Below, one piece after another: positions 35,157 through 44,486 of a stretch of DNA of 64,000 nucleotides. Each line of letters starts with the position of its first letter. Position 1 is the stretch's first letter. The DNA is from Microvirgula aerodenitrificans DSM 15089 (lineage in GTDB: Bacteria; Pseudomonadota; Gammaproteobacteria; Burkholderiales; Aquaspirillaceae): positions 203,529 to 267,528 of the forward strand of contig NZ_JHVK01000003.1 in the NCBI RefSeq assembly GCF_000620105.1, read 5' to 3'. The position numbers were made by a program, and so were the translations under genes. A model generated the notes under the pieces. It was not told the origin of the DNA and made no database searches. It saw only the letters and a program-made list of their open reading frames with translations.

Positions 35157-36053
35157 TCAGGCGGCCCTTGCCCTGATTCGCGCCATCCACCCCCCGCCGA
35201 AAACGTTGACCACCAGCCCGACGATCAGCAGCGCACTGCCGCCCCACTGCAGCGGGCTCGGCCATTCATCAAGCAACAGTGCCGCCGTGCTCAGGCCGAC
35301 CACCGGAATCAGCAGCGAGAACGGTGCCACCCGGTTGGCCGGATGGCGTGCCAGCAGACCGCTCCACAGGCTGTAGCCGAGCAGCGTCGCGCCGAATGAC
35401 AGATAGGCGACGGCGGCCAGTGATTGCAGGCTGAAGCCGGCCAGCGCCGCCCACACCGTCGACGGTCCCTCGATCGCCAGCGACAGGGCAAGGAATGGCA
35501 GCGGCGGCACCAGACTCGACCACACCACCAGCGCCAGCATGTCCGGGTGGTGGCCTTCCTGCGTCATCTTGCGCACCACGATATTGGACGCCGCCCAGCA
35601 GGCCGCGGCCGCCACGGTTAACAGGAAACCGAGCAGTGTCATGCCATGGCCGTGGCTGGCACCGATCAGGGCCAGCCCGGCGCCGGCGAACAGCAGGCCG
35701 GCCAGTTGCGGCCGCGTCCAGTGCTCGCCAATCAGGCAGGCCGCCAGCACCAGGGTCAGGAAGGCCTGCGACTGCAGCACCACCGACGCCAGCCCGGCCG
35801 GCATGCCGACATACAAAGCCGAGAACAGAAAGCCGAACTGGCACAAGCCGACGGTCAGCCCGTAGGCAACCAGCCAGCGCCACGGCACTGCCGGCCGGCG
35901 AATCAGGAAGATGGCCGGCAAAGCCGCCAGGGTAAAGCGCACGCCCCCCAGCAGCAGCGGCGGCAGACCGGCCAGGCCCCACTTGATCACGACGAAGTTG
36001 ACGCCCCAGACAATAACAATCAATAGCGCTTTGGCATAATCGGACAATGGCAT
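35157..36053 (-). CDS. EamA/DMT-superfamily transporter
   Basis: A 298-residue inner-membrane protein with ten predicted transmembrane helices formed by two EamA repeats (about residues 5-135 and 145-285), ending in a short basic tail. It belongs to the drug/metabolite transporter superfamily, whose members (RhtA and YedA relatives) export amino acids or other metabolites. Nothing local fixes the substrate. It is transcribed leftward from the region that also carries the Tad promoter. Confidence 0.88.
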   Translation of the reverse strand: MPLSDYAKALLIVIVWGVNFVVIKWGLAGLPPLLLGGVRFTLAALPAIFLIRRPAVPWRWLVAYGLTVGLCQFGFLFSALYVGMPAGLASVVLQSQAFLTLVLAACLIGEHWTRPQLAGLLFAGAGLALIGASHGHGMTLLGFLLTVAAAACWAASNIVVRKMTQEGHHPDMLALVVWSSLVPPLPFLALSLAIEGPSTVWAALAGFSLQSLAAVAYLSFGATLLGYSLWSGLLARHPANRVAPFSLLIPVVGLSTAALLLDEWPSPLQWGGSALLIVGLVVNVFGGGWMARIRARAA

Positions 36054-36443
36054 GAAAACTCCGAAAAACAGGAAAAACTCACCAATACTCTCAAATAGTT
36101 GAACGATTTACTTCTGTTTCAATCGCCAGCAGATTGCAGCCATGGCGGCCGCTCAAACACAAGATTTTCGCCAGCCATCAAATGCGAAATGTCAATTCGT
36201 ACTTCTGCGGATTGAATTTGATGCAAATTTCATCAAATATGCAGTGACGATTGATGTGCATCAACCACCGGAAGTCCGGAAAGGTCGATATTGCGCCCAA
36301 TCCCAGACGCCCCGGAGTGCCTGGCATCATGTGCGCGGCAGACCCTCTTCGTCCATGCGCCATGAACGCCGTTCCGGAGCGGCGATGGCTTCCCTGTTGT
36401 GGGGAGTGCCATTGTTTTTGTGAACGACCCCGGAAAAACTGCC
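36054..36443. other. Divergent promoter region upstream of the Tad operon
   Basis: This 390-bp AT-rich segment lies between the DMT gene and flp. It contains an inverted repeat TTTGATG-N7-CATCAAA (36217-36237), a consensus FNR/ANR box (36251-36264) and a GATATT hexamer at 36287-36292. About 145 bases then separate the likely transcription start from flp, leaving a long 5' leader. No gene is seen. Confidence 0.6.
36251..36264 (+). promoter_or_regulatory. FNR/ANR-type operator of the Tad operon
   Basis: TTGATGTGCATCAA matches the FNR/ANR/DNR consensus TTGAT-N4-ATCAA at all ten fixed positions. Its centre (36257.5) is 41.5 bp upstream of about 36299, and GATATT at 36287-36292 stands where the -10 box of a class II FNR promoter should be. 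The regulator (FNR, ANR or a nitric-oxide-sensing DNR) is not in the window. It could in principle act on the leftward DMT gene, but the spacing favours the Tad side. Confidence 0.7.
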
Positions 36444-36641
36444 ATGAAACTGAAATCCTTCCTGAAAAAATTCGCCCGCGACGAACGTGGTGTCAGTGCT
36501 CTGGAATACGCGATCCTGGCGGCCGTGGTTGCCGTTGCCGTGGTTGCCATCGGCCCGAAGATTACTGCGCTTTACACTTCTACCTTCACAAAGGCAACCG
36601 ATGCGGTCGGCAAGCTTGACACCCAGGCGACACCAAAATAA
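36444..36641 (+). CDS. flp: Flp-type IVb pilin
   Basis: A 65-residue prepilin. The leader ends at Gly16 (FARDERG) and the mature protein starts VSALEYAILAAV, with Glu at +5 and Tyr at +6 as in Flp pilins; a single hydrophobic helix follows. It is the fibre subunit of the Tad pilus and a substrate of the peptidase encoded next. It is the first gene of the Tad operon, with GGAAAAA before ATG 36444. Confidence 0.96.
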   Translation: MKLKSFLKKFARDERGVSALEYAILAAVVAVAVVAIGPKITALYTSTFTKATDAVGKLDTQATPK

Positions 36642-36661
36642 TAAGCAAACGCAGTGAACTG

Positions 36662-37189
36662 ATGGAGAGTTTCTGGACTGGCGCGCAGCACTGGGCATCA
36701 TTGGGCATTTCCAGTGCATCCAGCCTGATACTCGTGGGGCTGGCGTGGCACGACCTGCTGTATCGTCGGTTGCCAAATCAGCAGGTAGCCAGCCTCGCCC
36801 TGCTGTTTCCAGTACAGCTCCTGAGTGCAGGCTGGCCTCCCGGCCAGTTGATTCCCCATCTTGCCATTGCCTTGGTCACATTGCTGTTCTGCGCCATATT
36901 GGTCGCCATCGGCGGCTTTGGTGGCGGTGATGCAAAGTTGGCGGCAACAGTCATGTTGTGGGCCGGTCCTGCTGCTGCCGGTACCACATTGCTGCTGATT
37001 ACCCAGGCCGGACTGCTGCTTGCTCTGACCGGGCTGGCGGCGGAAAGAATGCTGCCTCGCCTCGCACCTGACAGCCGGTTGCATCGGGCTCTGTCCAGTC
37101 TGGTACCGGTCCCTGGCGTGCCCTATGGCATCGCGCTGTCCCTGGGCGGTCTGTATGCGGTATGGACCTCCTTCTCGATGCATGCATGA
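36662..37189 (+). CDS. tadV: Prepilin peptidase TadV/CpaA (A24 family)
   Basis: A 175-residue polytopic aspartic protease that cleaves Flp and the TadE/F pseudopilins. The two catalytic Asp regions are seen as WHDLLYRRLPN (about residue 30) and GFGGGDAK (GGGD, about residue 78). It lacks the N-terminal methylase domain of PilD, which is usual for TadV. It lies 20 bp after flp. Confidence 0.93.
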   Translation: MESFWTGAQHWASLGISSASSLILVGLAWHDLLYRRLPNQQVASLALLFPVQLLSAGWPPGQLIPHLAIALVTLLFCAILVAIGGFGGGDAKLAATVMLWAGPAAAGTTLLLITQAGLLLALTGLAAERMLPRLAPDSRLHRALSSLVPVPGVPYGIALSLGGLYAVWTSFSMHA

Positions 37190-37206
37190 TCAACGGCTGA
37201 ATCTGA

Positions 37207-38154
37207 ATGAAACTTGTACTTCGAGGCTGCCTGCTGCTGATCGCGGCGGCCGTGATTGCGCTTGTGCTGCGTACCGCCTTGCTCAATGCCAACACCCCGA
37301 CCGCACCCGCAAAGCCGGAACGGGTACCGGTCCGTGTCGCCGCCACCGAGCTGCCGCCGGGCCGTCTGCTGCGCGACAGTGAAATGAACTGGCAGGACAT
37401 GGCCGTCAATCAGGTGCCGAAAGGCGCCATCACCCGCAACGAGACCGACAAGCTGGCGCAACTGAAAGGCGCGCTGGTGCGCCATCCGCTGGCGGCCGGT
37501 GCGCCGATCCGTCTTGAAGACGTGATCGCCGCCGACACGCCGGGCTTCCTCGCGGCCGCGCTGAAACCGGGCATGCGCGCGATCTCGGTGCCGATTACCG
37601 ATGTATCCGGCAACTCCGGCCTGATCCAGCCCGGTGACTTTATCGATCTGATCCTGACCCAGTCGATGCGCGAAGCGTCGCCCGGCCAGGCAGTGGTCAG
37701 CGAAACCATCGCCACCGGCCTGCGCGTCATTGCCGTCGGCAGCACCATTGCCCGTCCCAAGGACGCCGACAGCGCCAATACCCGTGCCAGCACGGCGTCA
37801 CTGGAAGTGTCGCCGCGCGCAGCCGAGATCATTACCGTCGCGGCACGCATGGGCGAACTGTCGCTGGCGCTGCGCAGCTTCGCCAACGAGGGGCGCGAAG
37901 GCGCACCGACCGAGGAAATCCCGCCGGCACGCGGCATGACCTGGGCCGGCGACATCTCGCAGGCCGCCCGGGCAGCGACGCCACCGCGCAGTGAGCGAGC
38001 AGCCCCGTCGTCGGGTGGACTCTCCACCGGCAATGCGGCAGGCGTGGTCATCCTGCGCGGGTCGAAACGCGACAATCAGACCGGCGTGCCCACCGGCCTT
38101 GCCGGGCTGCTGGCGCCCGCCTCTGCCACGGCTCCCGTGCCGCCACCGCAATGA
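37207..38154 (+). CDS. rcpC: Flp pilus assembly protein CpaB/RcpC
   Basis: A 315-residue protein with an N-terminal membrane segment (residues 3-23) and a SAF-type domain (about 35-100; RVAATELPPGRLL). Then comes the CpaB core with AISVPITDVSGNSGLIQPGDFIDLILT, the family signature. RcpC is periplasmic and helps stabilise the RcpA secretin. The C-terminus is Pro/Ala-rich. Its stop overlaps the secretin start (ATGA). Confidence 0.92.
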   Translation: MKLVLRGCLLLIAAAVIALVLRTALLNANTPTAPAKPERVPVRVAATELPPGRLLRDSEMNWQDMAVNQVPKGAITRNETDKLAQLKGALVRHPLAAGAPIRLEDVIAADTPGFLAAALKPGMRAISVPITDVSGNSGLIQPGDFIDLILTQSMREASPGQAVVSETIATGLRVIAVGSTIARPKDADSANTRASTASLEVSPRAAEIITVAARMGELSLALRSFANEGREGAPTEEIPPARGMTWAGDISQAARAATPPRSERAAPSSGGLSTGNAAGVVILRGSKRDNQTGVPTGLAGLLAPASATAPVPPPQ

Positions 38155-39548
38155 ATCGAAGCCTCGCCATGATGCATTCCCCTTCCCGTTTGCTGCTTGC
38201 CAGCCTGCTGACCCTGTCGCCACTGCCGGCCCTGGCCGCATCGGCCGTCTCGGCCAATGCCGAACTGCTGACACTGGCGATGGGCAGTGGCGAACTGCTG
38301 CACCTGCCCGGCGCGGCAGCGACCGTCTTTATCGCCGACCCGGACATCGCCGATGTGCAGGTGCCCAGGGCCAATGCCGTGTTCGTGCTCGGCAAGAAGA
38401 CCGGCACCACCACACTGTACGCACTCGATGCCGCCGGCCGGCCGTTGCTGCAGCGGCGGATCGCGGTCCAGCACAATGTGACCGAACTGTCCCGGCTGCT
38501 GCGCCAGCGCTTCCCGGACCTGCGACTGAAGATCGAATCGGCCCCTGGTTCGCTGATGGTGTCCGGCGCGGTCAACAGCGCGCAGGAAATCAATGCCGTT
38601 GCCCAGACCCTGCAGCCATCGCTGGGCGACAAGGAAACGCTGATCAACCGGCTGACGCTGTCCAGTCCGACCCAGGTCCACCTGCGGGTACGCATTACCG
38701 AGGTATCGCGTGACGTGGTACAGCAGCTCGGCATCAACTGGGCGGCGATCGGCTCGTCCGGCAACTCGATGTGGGGCTTTATCAGTGGCCGCGATGCCTA
38801 TACCGATGCCGGCAAGCTCATCCTGCCGTCCGGTGGCGGCTACTCGCTGCTCGGCGGTTACAAGACCGGCAACACGTCGATTACCGGCGTGATCGACGTT
38901 CTCGACCGCGAAGGGTTGATGACGATACTGGCCGAGCCGAACCTGACCGCCGTGTCCGGCGAGACCGCCAGCTTCCTGGCCGGCGGCGAATTCCCGATCC
39001 CGGTCGCCCAGACCGGCAGCGGCAGTGGCGGCTCGGCGGCGATCACGGTCGAATTCAAGTCGTTCGGCATTGCGCTGGACTTCACTCCGACCGTGCTGGC
39101 CAACGACCGCATCAGCCTGAAAGTCAGACCGGAAGTCAGCGAACTGAGCCAGGCCAACAGCATCGTCATGAATGGTTCTACCATCCCGGGGCTGTCGATC
39201 CGCCGGGTGGAAACCACGGTCGAACTCGGCAGCGGCCAGAGCTTCGCCATCGGCGGCCTGCTGCAGAACAATGTGCGCGACATCCTCAGCCAGTTGCCCG
39301 GCCTCGGCCAGTTGCCGGTTCTCGGCAAGCTGTTCTCGTCGACCGACTATCAGAACAACAAATCCGAACTGGTGGTCATCGTTACGCCGTATCTGGTGAA
39401 ACCGGCCGGTGCCGGCCAACTGCGTTCGGCACTGGACAGCATCCGCCCGGCCAGCGATGTCGAAACCGTGCTGCAGCAGCAGATTGGCCTCGATCCGCTT
39501 GATGGCGACACGCCGCGCCTGACCGGCAATGCCGGCTTTGCCTACTGA
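38151..39548 (+). CDS. rcpA: Tad pilus secretin CpaC/RcpA
   Basis: A 465-residue type II/III secretin forming the outer-membrane pore of the pilus. It has a signal peptide (cleavage near ALAA-SAVS), an N-terminal pilus-formation domain (about 40-110; VFIADPDIADVQVP), a BON-like segment (about 110-170) and the secretin core (about 220-440) with the amphipathic QNNVRDILSQLPGLGQLPVLG. It overlaps rcpC by the ATGA junction and is followed by a small lipoprotein gene. Confidence 0.94.
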   Translation: MNRSLAMMHSPSRLLLASLLTLSPLPALAASAVSANAELLTLAMGSGELLHLPGAAATVFIADPDIADVQVPRANAVFVLGKKTGTTTLYALDAAGRPLLQRRIAVQHNVTELSRLLRQRFPDLRLKIESAPGSLMVSGAVNSAQEINAVAQTLQPSLGDKETLINRLTLSSPTQVHLRVRITEVSRDVVQQLGINWAAIGSSGNSMWGFISGRDAYTDAGKLILPSGGGYSLLGGYKTGNTSITGVIDVLDREGLMTILAEPNLTAVSGETASFLAGGEFPIPVAQTGSGSGGSAAITVEFKSFGIALDFTPTVLANDRISLKVRPEVSELSQANSIVMNGSTIPGLSIRRVETTVELGSGQSFAIGGLLQNNVRDILSQLPGLGQLPVLGKLFSSTDYQNNKSELVVIVTPYLVKPAGAGQLRSALDSIRPASDVETVLQQQIGLDPLDGDTPRLTGNAGFAY

Positions 39549-39562
39549 ACCGGGAGCGCCTC

Positions 39563-39979
39563 ATGCCGAATTCTCGTTTCCCCCTGCTCCGTGTCCTGCC
39601 CCTGCTGCTGATGCTGACGGCCTGCGCGCCGTTTGGCACCGCCAGAATGCCGGACGCATCAATCATCCGTGTCGATGCCAGCGGCCACGCCAGCGTGCCT
39701 GACTGTGCACCGCTGGCCCAGCGCTCATACATGTGGGACACGCTCAAATTCAGGAAACGGCCGGTGATAGCTTTCGGCTGCGCGACCCAGCGCAATCTGG
39801 CCACGATGATTGCCGATCCGAACGATCTGCTGCGCGGCCGCGACTACGCCGGCCAGGACGCCACCACCGCCAGCAGCGCCGTCCAGCGCTACAAGGACGG
39901 CAAGGTCACCCCGCTGCGCAATACCTCGTCGACTGACGGCCAGCAGGGCGGCGGCAGCAGCGGCGGAGGATCGCAATGA
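39563..39979 (+). CDS. CpaD/RcpB-like pilus lipoprotein
   Basis: A 138-residue lipoprotein with signal peptide and lipobox LLMLTAC (Cys at about residue 21). The core text FGCATQRNLATMIADPNDLLRGRD is the CpaD signature. The C-terminus is a low-complexity Gly/Ser stretch. CpaD proteins are outer-membrane partners of the secretin. It is shorter than the usual 200 or more residues, as is often seen when only the conserved end is kept. The stop overlaps the tadZ start. Confidence 0.88.
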   Translation: MPNSRFPLLRVLPLLLMLTACAPFGTARMPDASIIRVDASGHASVPDCAPLAQRSYMWDTLKFRKRPVIAFGCATQRNLATMIADPNDLLRGRDYAGQDATTASSAVQRYKDGKVTPLRNTSSTDGQQGGGSSGGGSQ

Positions 39980-41190
39980 GCATGATCGACATGCTGCGCC
40001 CGTCAGCCGGCAAACAGGCCAGCCATGCCGAATTCGTCGCCTTTCTGGCCGACGACGAGAGCGCCGCCATCGTTCAGCGCTATGTTGCGCAGCGGATGCT
40101 GCCGCATGCGCATGTGGCACGCGGCAACGTCGACCAGGCGATTGAATTCCTGCAGAAGCTGGAACGGGCGCCGTTGCAACTGCTGATCGACGTCTCCGGC
40201 TCGGATACGCCGCTGTCGGAGCTGGCGCGGCTGGCCGATGCCTGCGAGCCGTCGGTCGAGGTCTATGTGGTCGGCGGCAAGAACGATGTCGGCCTGTATC
40301 GCAGCCTGCTGCAGCTCGGCGTGCGCGACTATCTGGTCAAGCCGCTGACGGTCGACCTGCTGATGCGCATGCTCGGCAAGTCCGAACCGCTGCAACAGGC
40401 GCGCACCGGCAAGGTCATCACCCTGCTCGGCACCCGGGGCGGTGTCGGTGTCAGCACCATCGCCACCCATCTGGGACGCTATCTGGCCAATGTCAGCCAG
40501 CGCCGGGTGGCACTGGTCGACCTGAACCTGCATGGCGGCACCGTCAATATCCTGCTCGGACTGGACAGCAATAACGGGCTGACCGATGTGCTGCAGAACG
40601 TGCAGCGGCTGGATACCCAGTACATGGAACGGACGCTGGTTGCCCACAGCAGCCGGCTGTTCGTGCTGTCGGCCGAACTCGATTTCGAGCAGGCGTTTCC
40701 GCTGCGCGCCGGCGCGGCCGCCGAACTGATCAATGTGCTGAAACAGCACTTCCACTACGTGCTGGTCGATGCCCCGCCGCCTGGCCTGTGCCATGGCGAA
40801 CTGACCGAGGAAGCATTGACCCAGTCCAAGGTGGTGTACGTGGTTGCCGACCGCAGCGTCCACTCGGCGCGCAATATCGCCCGGCTGGTGCGCTATGCCG
40901 GCAACCGCGAAAACGAACCGGTAGTGTCGCTGCTGCTGAACCAGCCGGCGCCGGTCAGCGCCGCCCATGTCGCCAGCGCCGACCTTGCCGACGCCTGCCG
41001 GCGCGCGGTACTGCAGGAACTGCCGTATGACGCGCTGAGCGTGGCCACCGCCGAGAATCTTGGCGAGGCCCTGGCGGCGAAATCGACCTTCGGCCTGGCC
41101 ATCGCCCGGCTGGCCGACGACCTCAGCGGCACGGCACAGAAACCGCAAGTGCTGTCGCGCTGGCGTCAGTTGCTGAAACGGGGAGGCTGA
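39976..41190 (+). CDS. tadZ: Pilus localisation ATPase TadZ/CpaE
   Basis: A 404-residue protein with an N-terminal receiver-like domain (about 1-135, lacking an obvious phosphorylation pocket) and a MinD/ParA-like domain (about 145-390). The deviant Walker A reads GTRGGVGVST, with no GK[ST] lysine, a change common in CpaE/TadZ. TadZ marks the site of pilus assembly at the cell pole. It lies between the lipoprotein and tadA genes. Confidence 0.93.
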   Translation: MSMIDMLRPSAGKQASHAEFVAFLADDESAAIVQRYVAQRMLPHAHVARGNVDQAIEFLQKLERAPLQLLIDVSGSDTPLSELARLADACEPSVEVYVVGGKNDVGLYRSLLQLGVRDYLVKPLTVDLLMRMLGKSEPLQQARTGKVITLLGTRGGVGVSTIATHLGRYLANVSQRRVALVDLNLHGGTVNILLGLDSNNGLTDVLQNVQRLDTQYMERTLVAHSSRLFVLSAELDFEQAFPLRAGAAAELINVLKQHFHYVLVDAPPPGLCHGELTEEALTQSKVVYVVADRSVHSARNIARLVRYAGNRENEPVVSLLLNQPAPVSAAHVASADLADACRRAVLQELPYDALSVATAENLGEALAAKSTFGLAIARLADDLSGTAQKPQVLSRWRQLLKRGG

Positions 41191-41192
41191 GC

Positions 41193-42575
41193 ATGTTCGG
41201 ACGCAAGCAGAACGAGGCGCCGGTCGCCGCTGCACCGGCCCCGGTTTCCCGCACGGGCAGTGCCGAGCCGGCGGCCGTGCCCGAGCGGCCGGTGGCGGTC
41301 GACGACAGCGAACTGCTGGTTCGTTCGTCCGAGTTCCACACCCTGCGCAATGCGGTGTTCGCATCGATGAACGTGTCGGTTGCGGTGCTGAAGACCCGCG
41401 AGCAGGTACGCAGCGATGTGGAAAAGATCGTCTCCGACCTGATCGACCACGAGCGCATCCGCATCACCACCCAGGAGCAGGGCCAGGCCGTCGACGAGAT
41501 TCTCAACGACATGTTCGGCATCGGCCCGATCGAGCCGCTGCTGGCCGATGACAGCGTGACCGATATCCTGGTCAACGGCCCGGACCAGATCTATGTCGAA
41601 CGCCATGGCCGGCTGGAACTGGCACCGCAGAAGTTCCGCGACAATGCCCACGTGGTCAATGTCGCCCAGCGCATTGCTGCGTCGATCGGTCGCCGGGTCG
41701 ACGAAAGCAGCCCGATGGTTGACGCCCGGCTCGCCGATGGCAGCCGGGTCAACGTGGTGCTGCCGCCGCTGGCGCTGGATGGCGCCTGCATCGCCATCCG
41801 CAAATTTTCCAAGAAGAACATCACGTTCTCGCGCATGGTCCAGCAGGGCAACCTGTCGGCGCCGATGGCGAAACTGCTGGAAATCGCCAGTGCCTGCCGG
41901 CTGAATGTGGTGATTTCCGGCGGTACCGGCTCCGGCAAGACCACGCTGATGAATGCGATGTCACGCACCATCAGCAGCAATGAACGCATCCTGACCATCG
42001 AGGACGCCGCCGAACTGCAGCTGCAGCAACCGCACGTGGTCCGGCTGGAAACCCGGCCGGAAAACGCCGAAGGCCTCGGCCAGATCTCGCAGCGCGACCT
42101 GGTCCGCAACGCGCTGCGGATGCGCCCCGACCGCATCATTCTCGGTGAAACCCGGGGCGCGGAAGCGTTCGACGTGTTGCAGGCGATGAACACCGGCCAC
42201 GACGGCTCGATGACCACGGTCCACGCCAACACCCCGCGCGATGCCATCACCCGGCTGGAAAGCATGGTGATGATGTCGCACGGCAGCCTGCCGCTGGTGT
42301 CGATCCGCCGCCAGATCGCCGGCGCCGTGCACCTGATCGTGCAGATCGAGCGCATGCGCGACGGCATGCGCCGCATTACCAGCATCACCGAAATCGCCGG
42401 CATGGAAGGCGACGTGATCATTACCCAGGACCTGTTCCAGTTCAAATACGATCCGAGCACCTATGGCGACGAGGTCAAGGGCAGTTTCGAGAGCTCGCGC
42501 ATGCGTCCGGTGTTCGCCACCCGTGCGACCTACTACGGACTGGAAACAGCGCTGCTGGAGGCGATGCAGTCATGA
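41193..42575 (+). CDS. tadA: Tad secretion ATPase TadA/CpaF
   Basis: A 460-residue type II/IV secretion ATPase that powers pilus extension and retraction. Walker A GGTGSGKTT (about residues 242-250), the Asp box RILTIEDAAEL, Walker B MRPDRIILGE and the His box HDGSMTTVHANTPRDA are all present. The N-terminal 60 residues are Pro/Ala-rich. It overlaps tadB by four bases. Confidence 0.96.
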   Translation: MFGRKQNEAPVAAAPAPVSRTGSAEPAAVPERPVAVDDSELLVRSSEFHTLRNAVFASMNVSVAVLKTREQVRSDVEKIVSDLIDHERIRITTQEQGQAVDEILNDMFGIGPIEPLLADDSVTDILVNGPDQIYVERHGRLELAPQKFRDNAHVVNVAQRIAASIGRRVDESSPMVDARLADGSRVNVVLPPLALDGACIAIRKFSKKNITFSRMVQQGNLSAPMAKLLEIASACRLNVVISGGTGSGKTTLMNAMSRTISSNERILTIEDAAELQLQQPHVVRLETRPENAEGLGQISQRDLVRNALRMRPDRIILGETRGAEAFDVLQAMNTGHDGSMTTVHANTPRDAITRLESMVMMSHGSLPLVSIRRQIAGAVHLIVQIERMRDGMRRITSITEIAGMEGDVIITQDLFQFKYDPSTYGDEVKGSFESSRMRPVFATRATYYGLETALLEAMQS

Positions 42576-43549
42576 ACCCGGCCACCCTGAATCTGCTGAC
42601 GCTGGCGGCATTCATCGCCGCGCTGCTGATCGGGCTGGCCGTGGTCTGGAGCCGCGACGCGTGGCGCCAGCGCCCGCCGCAGCGCATACGCGACCGCCTG
42701 TTTGCCAGCCTGGCGGAACGCATGGTCGATACCGGCGGCAGCGATGCTCAGGGAGGCGATGCGCTGTTCAAGCGCCGTCAGCAGGATGGCCTGTTGCAGC
42801 GGCTTGCCGCCCGCTACCTGGGTCGCCTGAAAACCGTCGCCGGACCGCGCGACAGCAAGATCCTGCTCGTAGTCATCATTCTCCTTACCGTTGCCGGCAT
42901 GCTGCTGGCACCGCTGCTGCCGCTGGCGCTGTGGCAGTCGGCGCTGCTGGTCGCCGCCCTGCCACCGCTGCTTGCCGTGCTCGGCTACCGTTTTCTGGTC
43001 GCACGTTTCAACCGTCGCTTCCTGCACCTGTTTCCCGACGCGCTCGACCTGATCGTGCGTGCAGTGCGCGCCGGCATGCCGGTCGCCAAGGCCATCCACA
43101 GCGCCGGCGACGAATTTGCCGCGCCGATCAGCACCGAGTTCCGGCTGATGGGCGACGCCCTGCGGCTCGGCATCGACATGCAGCAGGTGCTGGAAGACGC
43201 CGATCGCCGCATTGCCATCTCCGATTTTTCGTTCTTTGTCGTCTGCCTGCAGTTGCAGCGCGAAACCGGCGGCCAGTTGACCGAGACGCTGGAGAACCTG
43301 TCGCAGATCATCCGTACCCGGCGCGAGCTGGGCCTCAAGGCCAAGGCACTGACGGCCGAGGGCCGTACCGCCAGCAAGGTGATCGCGGCCGTCCCGGTCT
43401 GCATTCTGGCCGCGCTGTGGGTCAGCAGCCCAGACTATATCGGTGTGCTGTTCCATACCGAGAGTGGTCGCCACATCCTGTGGACCGCCACTGCATTGGC
43501 AACCCTGGGCCTGCTACTGATCAACCGAATGTCGAAGCTGGAGACCTGA
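42572..43549 (+). CDS. tadB: Tad inner-membrane platform protein TadB
   Basis: A 325-residue GspF-domain protein. There is an N-terminal helix (about 8-26), a paired hydrophobic region near 95-135, the T2SSF domain (about 145-270; FPDALDLIVRAVRAGMPVAKAI) and a C-terminal helix pair. TadB and TadC together form the platform on which TadA acts. It starts within the tadA stop (ATGA) and is followed by tadC one base later. Confidence 0.94.
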   Translation: MNPATLNLLTLAAFIAALLIGLAVVWSRDAWRQRPPQRIRDRLFASLAERMVDTGGSDAQGGDALFKRRQQDGLLQRLAARYLGRLKTVAGPRDSKILLVVIILLTVAGMLLAPLLPLALWQSALLVAALPPLLAVLGYRFLVARFNRRFLHLFPDALDLIVRAVRAGMPVAKAIHSAGDEFAAPISTEFRLMGDALRLGIDMQQVLEDADRRIAISDFSFFVVCLQLQRETGGQLTETLENLSQIIRTRRELGLKAKALTAEGRTASKVIAAVPVCILAALWVSSPDYIGVLFHTESGRHILWTATALATLGLLLINRMSKLET

Positions 43550-43550
43550 C

Positions 43551-44486
43551 ATGCCCATTGAACTGGATACTCTGGTCGATCTGCTGCTGTTCGCTGTCAT
43601 TTGCGCCGCAGCGCTGTTCTATATCAGTGCACGTTCTGGCGTCGGCAATCGCGTTTCCACACGCCTGCGCACATTGACCGAAGCGCGCCCTGGCTCAAGC
43701 GCCAGCATCAATATGCCACCACTAAAGCGACTTCTGCGACGAGTAGCCAGGTTTGGCGACAGCCTGCCACTGTTTGATGCGATGCAGCGCACCCGGCTGG
43801 CCACTGTGCTGCGCCAGGCCGGGCTGCGTAGTCCACTTGCCCTGTCCATCCTGGCCTGTGCCAAGCTCGGCTGCGGAATGGCACTGGTGCTGGTACAGCA
43901 GACATCGGCACCCGACCTGCTTGGCACTACCCTGTCGATGCGCGCACTGGCCGGCATCGGTGCTTTTGTCATCGGGCTGATCCTGCCCGAGTACGCACTG
44001 AAGCACCGGGTAAAGAACCGGCAGCGGCAGATCGAGTCTGCACTGCCGAACGCGCTCGACCTGCTGGTGATCTGCACCAACGCCGGTTACAGCCTGGCCG
44101 CCAGCATGGGCCGCAGCGCACGCGAGCTGGAACGGGTGTGCCCGGCGCTAGCCGATGAACTCACAGTGACCACCGGCGAATTGCAGCTCAGCGGCGACAG
44201 CAACACCGCGCTGCGCAATCTCGCCGACCGGGTCGGCACGCCATCGGTGCGCAGCCTGGTGGCGACGCTGATCCAGGCCCAGCAATACGGTACGCCGATT
44301 ACCCAGTCGCTGCGCATGCTGGCCCGAACCGAACGCAATACACGCATGCTGGCACTGGAGGAGCAGGCCGCCAAGCTGGCGACCAAGATCACTGTGCCGA
44401 TGATCGTATTTATCCTGCCAACCGTGGTGCTGATTGCTGGCGGTCCCGCCGCACTGAACCTGATGTCCGCTTTTGGAGGCCGCTAA
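43551..44486 (+). CDS. tadC: Tad inner-membrane platform protein TadC
   Basis: A 311-residue GspF-domain protein, paralogue of TadB. The cytoplasmic domain contains LPNALDLLVICTNAGYSLAASM and GTPSVRSLVATLIQAQQYGTPI, followed by a C-terminal membrane helix (ITVPMIVFILPTVVLI). It overlaps the tadD start by one base. Confidence 0.94.
   Translation: MPIELDTLVDLLLFAVICAAALFYISARSGVGNRVSTRLRTLTEARPGSSASINMPPLKRLLRRVARFGDSLPLFDAMQRTRLATVLRQAGLRSPLALSILACAKLGCGMALVLVQQTSAPDLLGTTLSMRALAGIGAFVIGLILPEYALKHRVKNRQRQIESALPNALDLLVICTNAGYSLAASMGRSARELERVCPALADELTVTTGELQLSGDSNTALRNLADRVGTPSVRSLVATLIQAQQYGTPITQSLRMLARTERNTRMLALEEQAAKLATKITVPMIVFILPTVVLIAGGPAALNLMSAFGGR

Noticed and set aside
35152-35161. CCTGATCAGG palindrome at the stop codons of the MscS and DMT genes as a regulatory site
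   Set aside because: It follows from two convergent TGA stops meeting back to back and is too short to support a separate function.
36217-36237. TTTGATG-N7-CATCAAA as another FNR box
   Set aside because: The half-sites are right but the spacing is nine rather than four bases between TTGAT and ATCAA, so it does not fit the FNR family; kept only as an inverted repeat.
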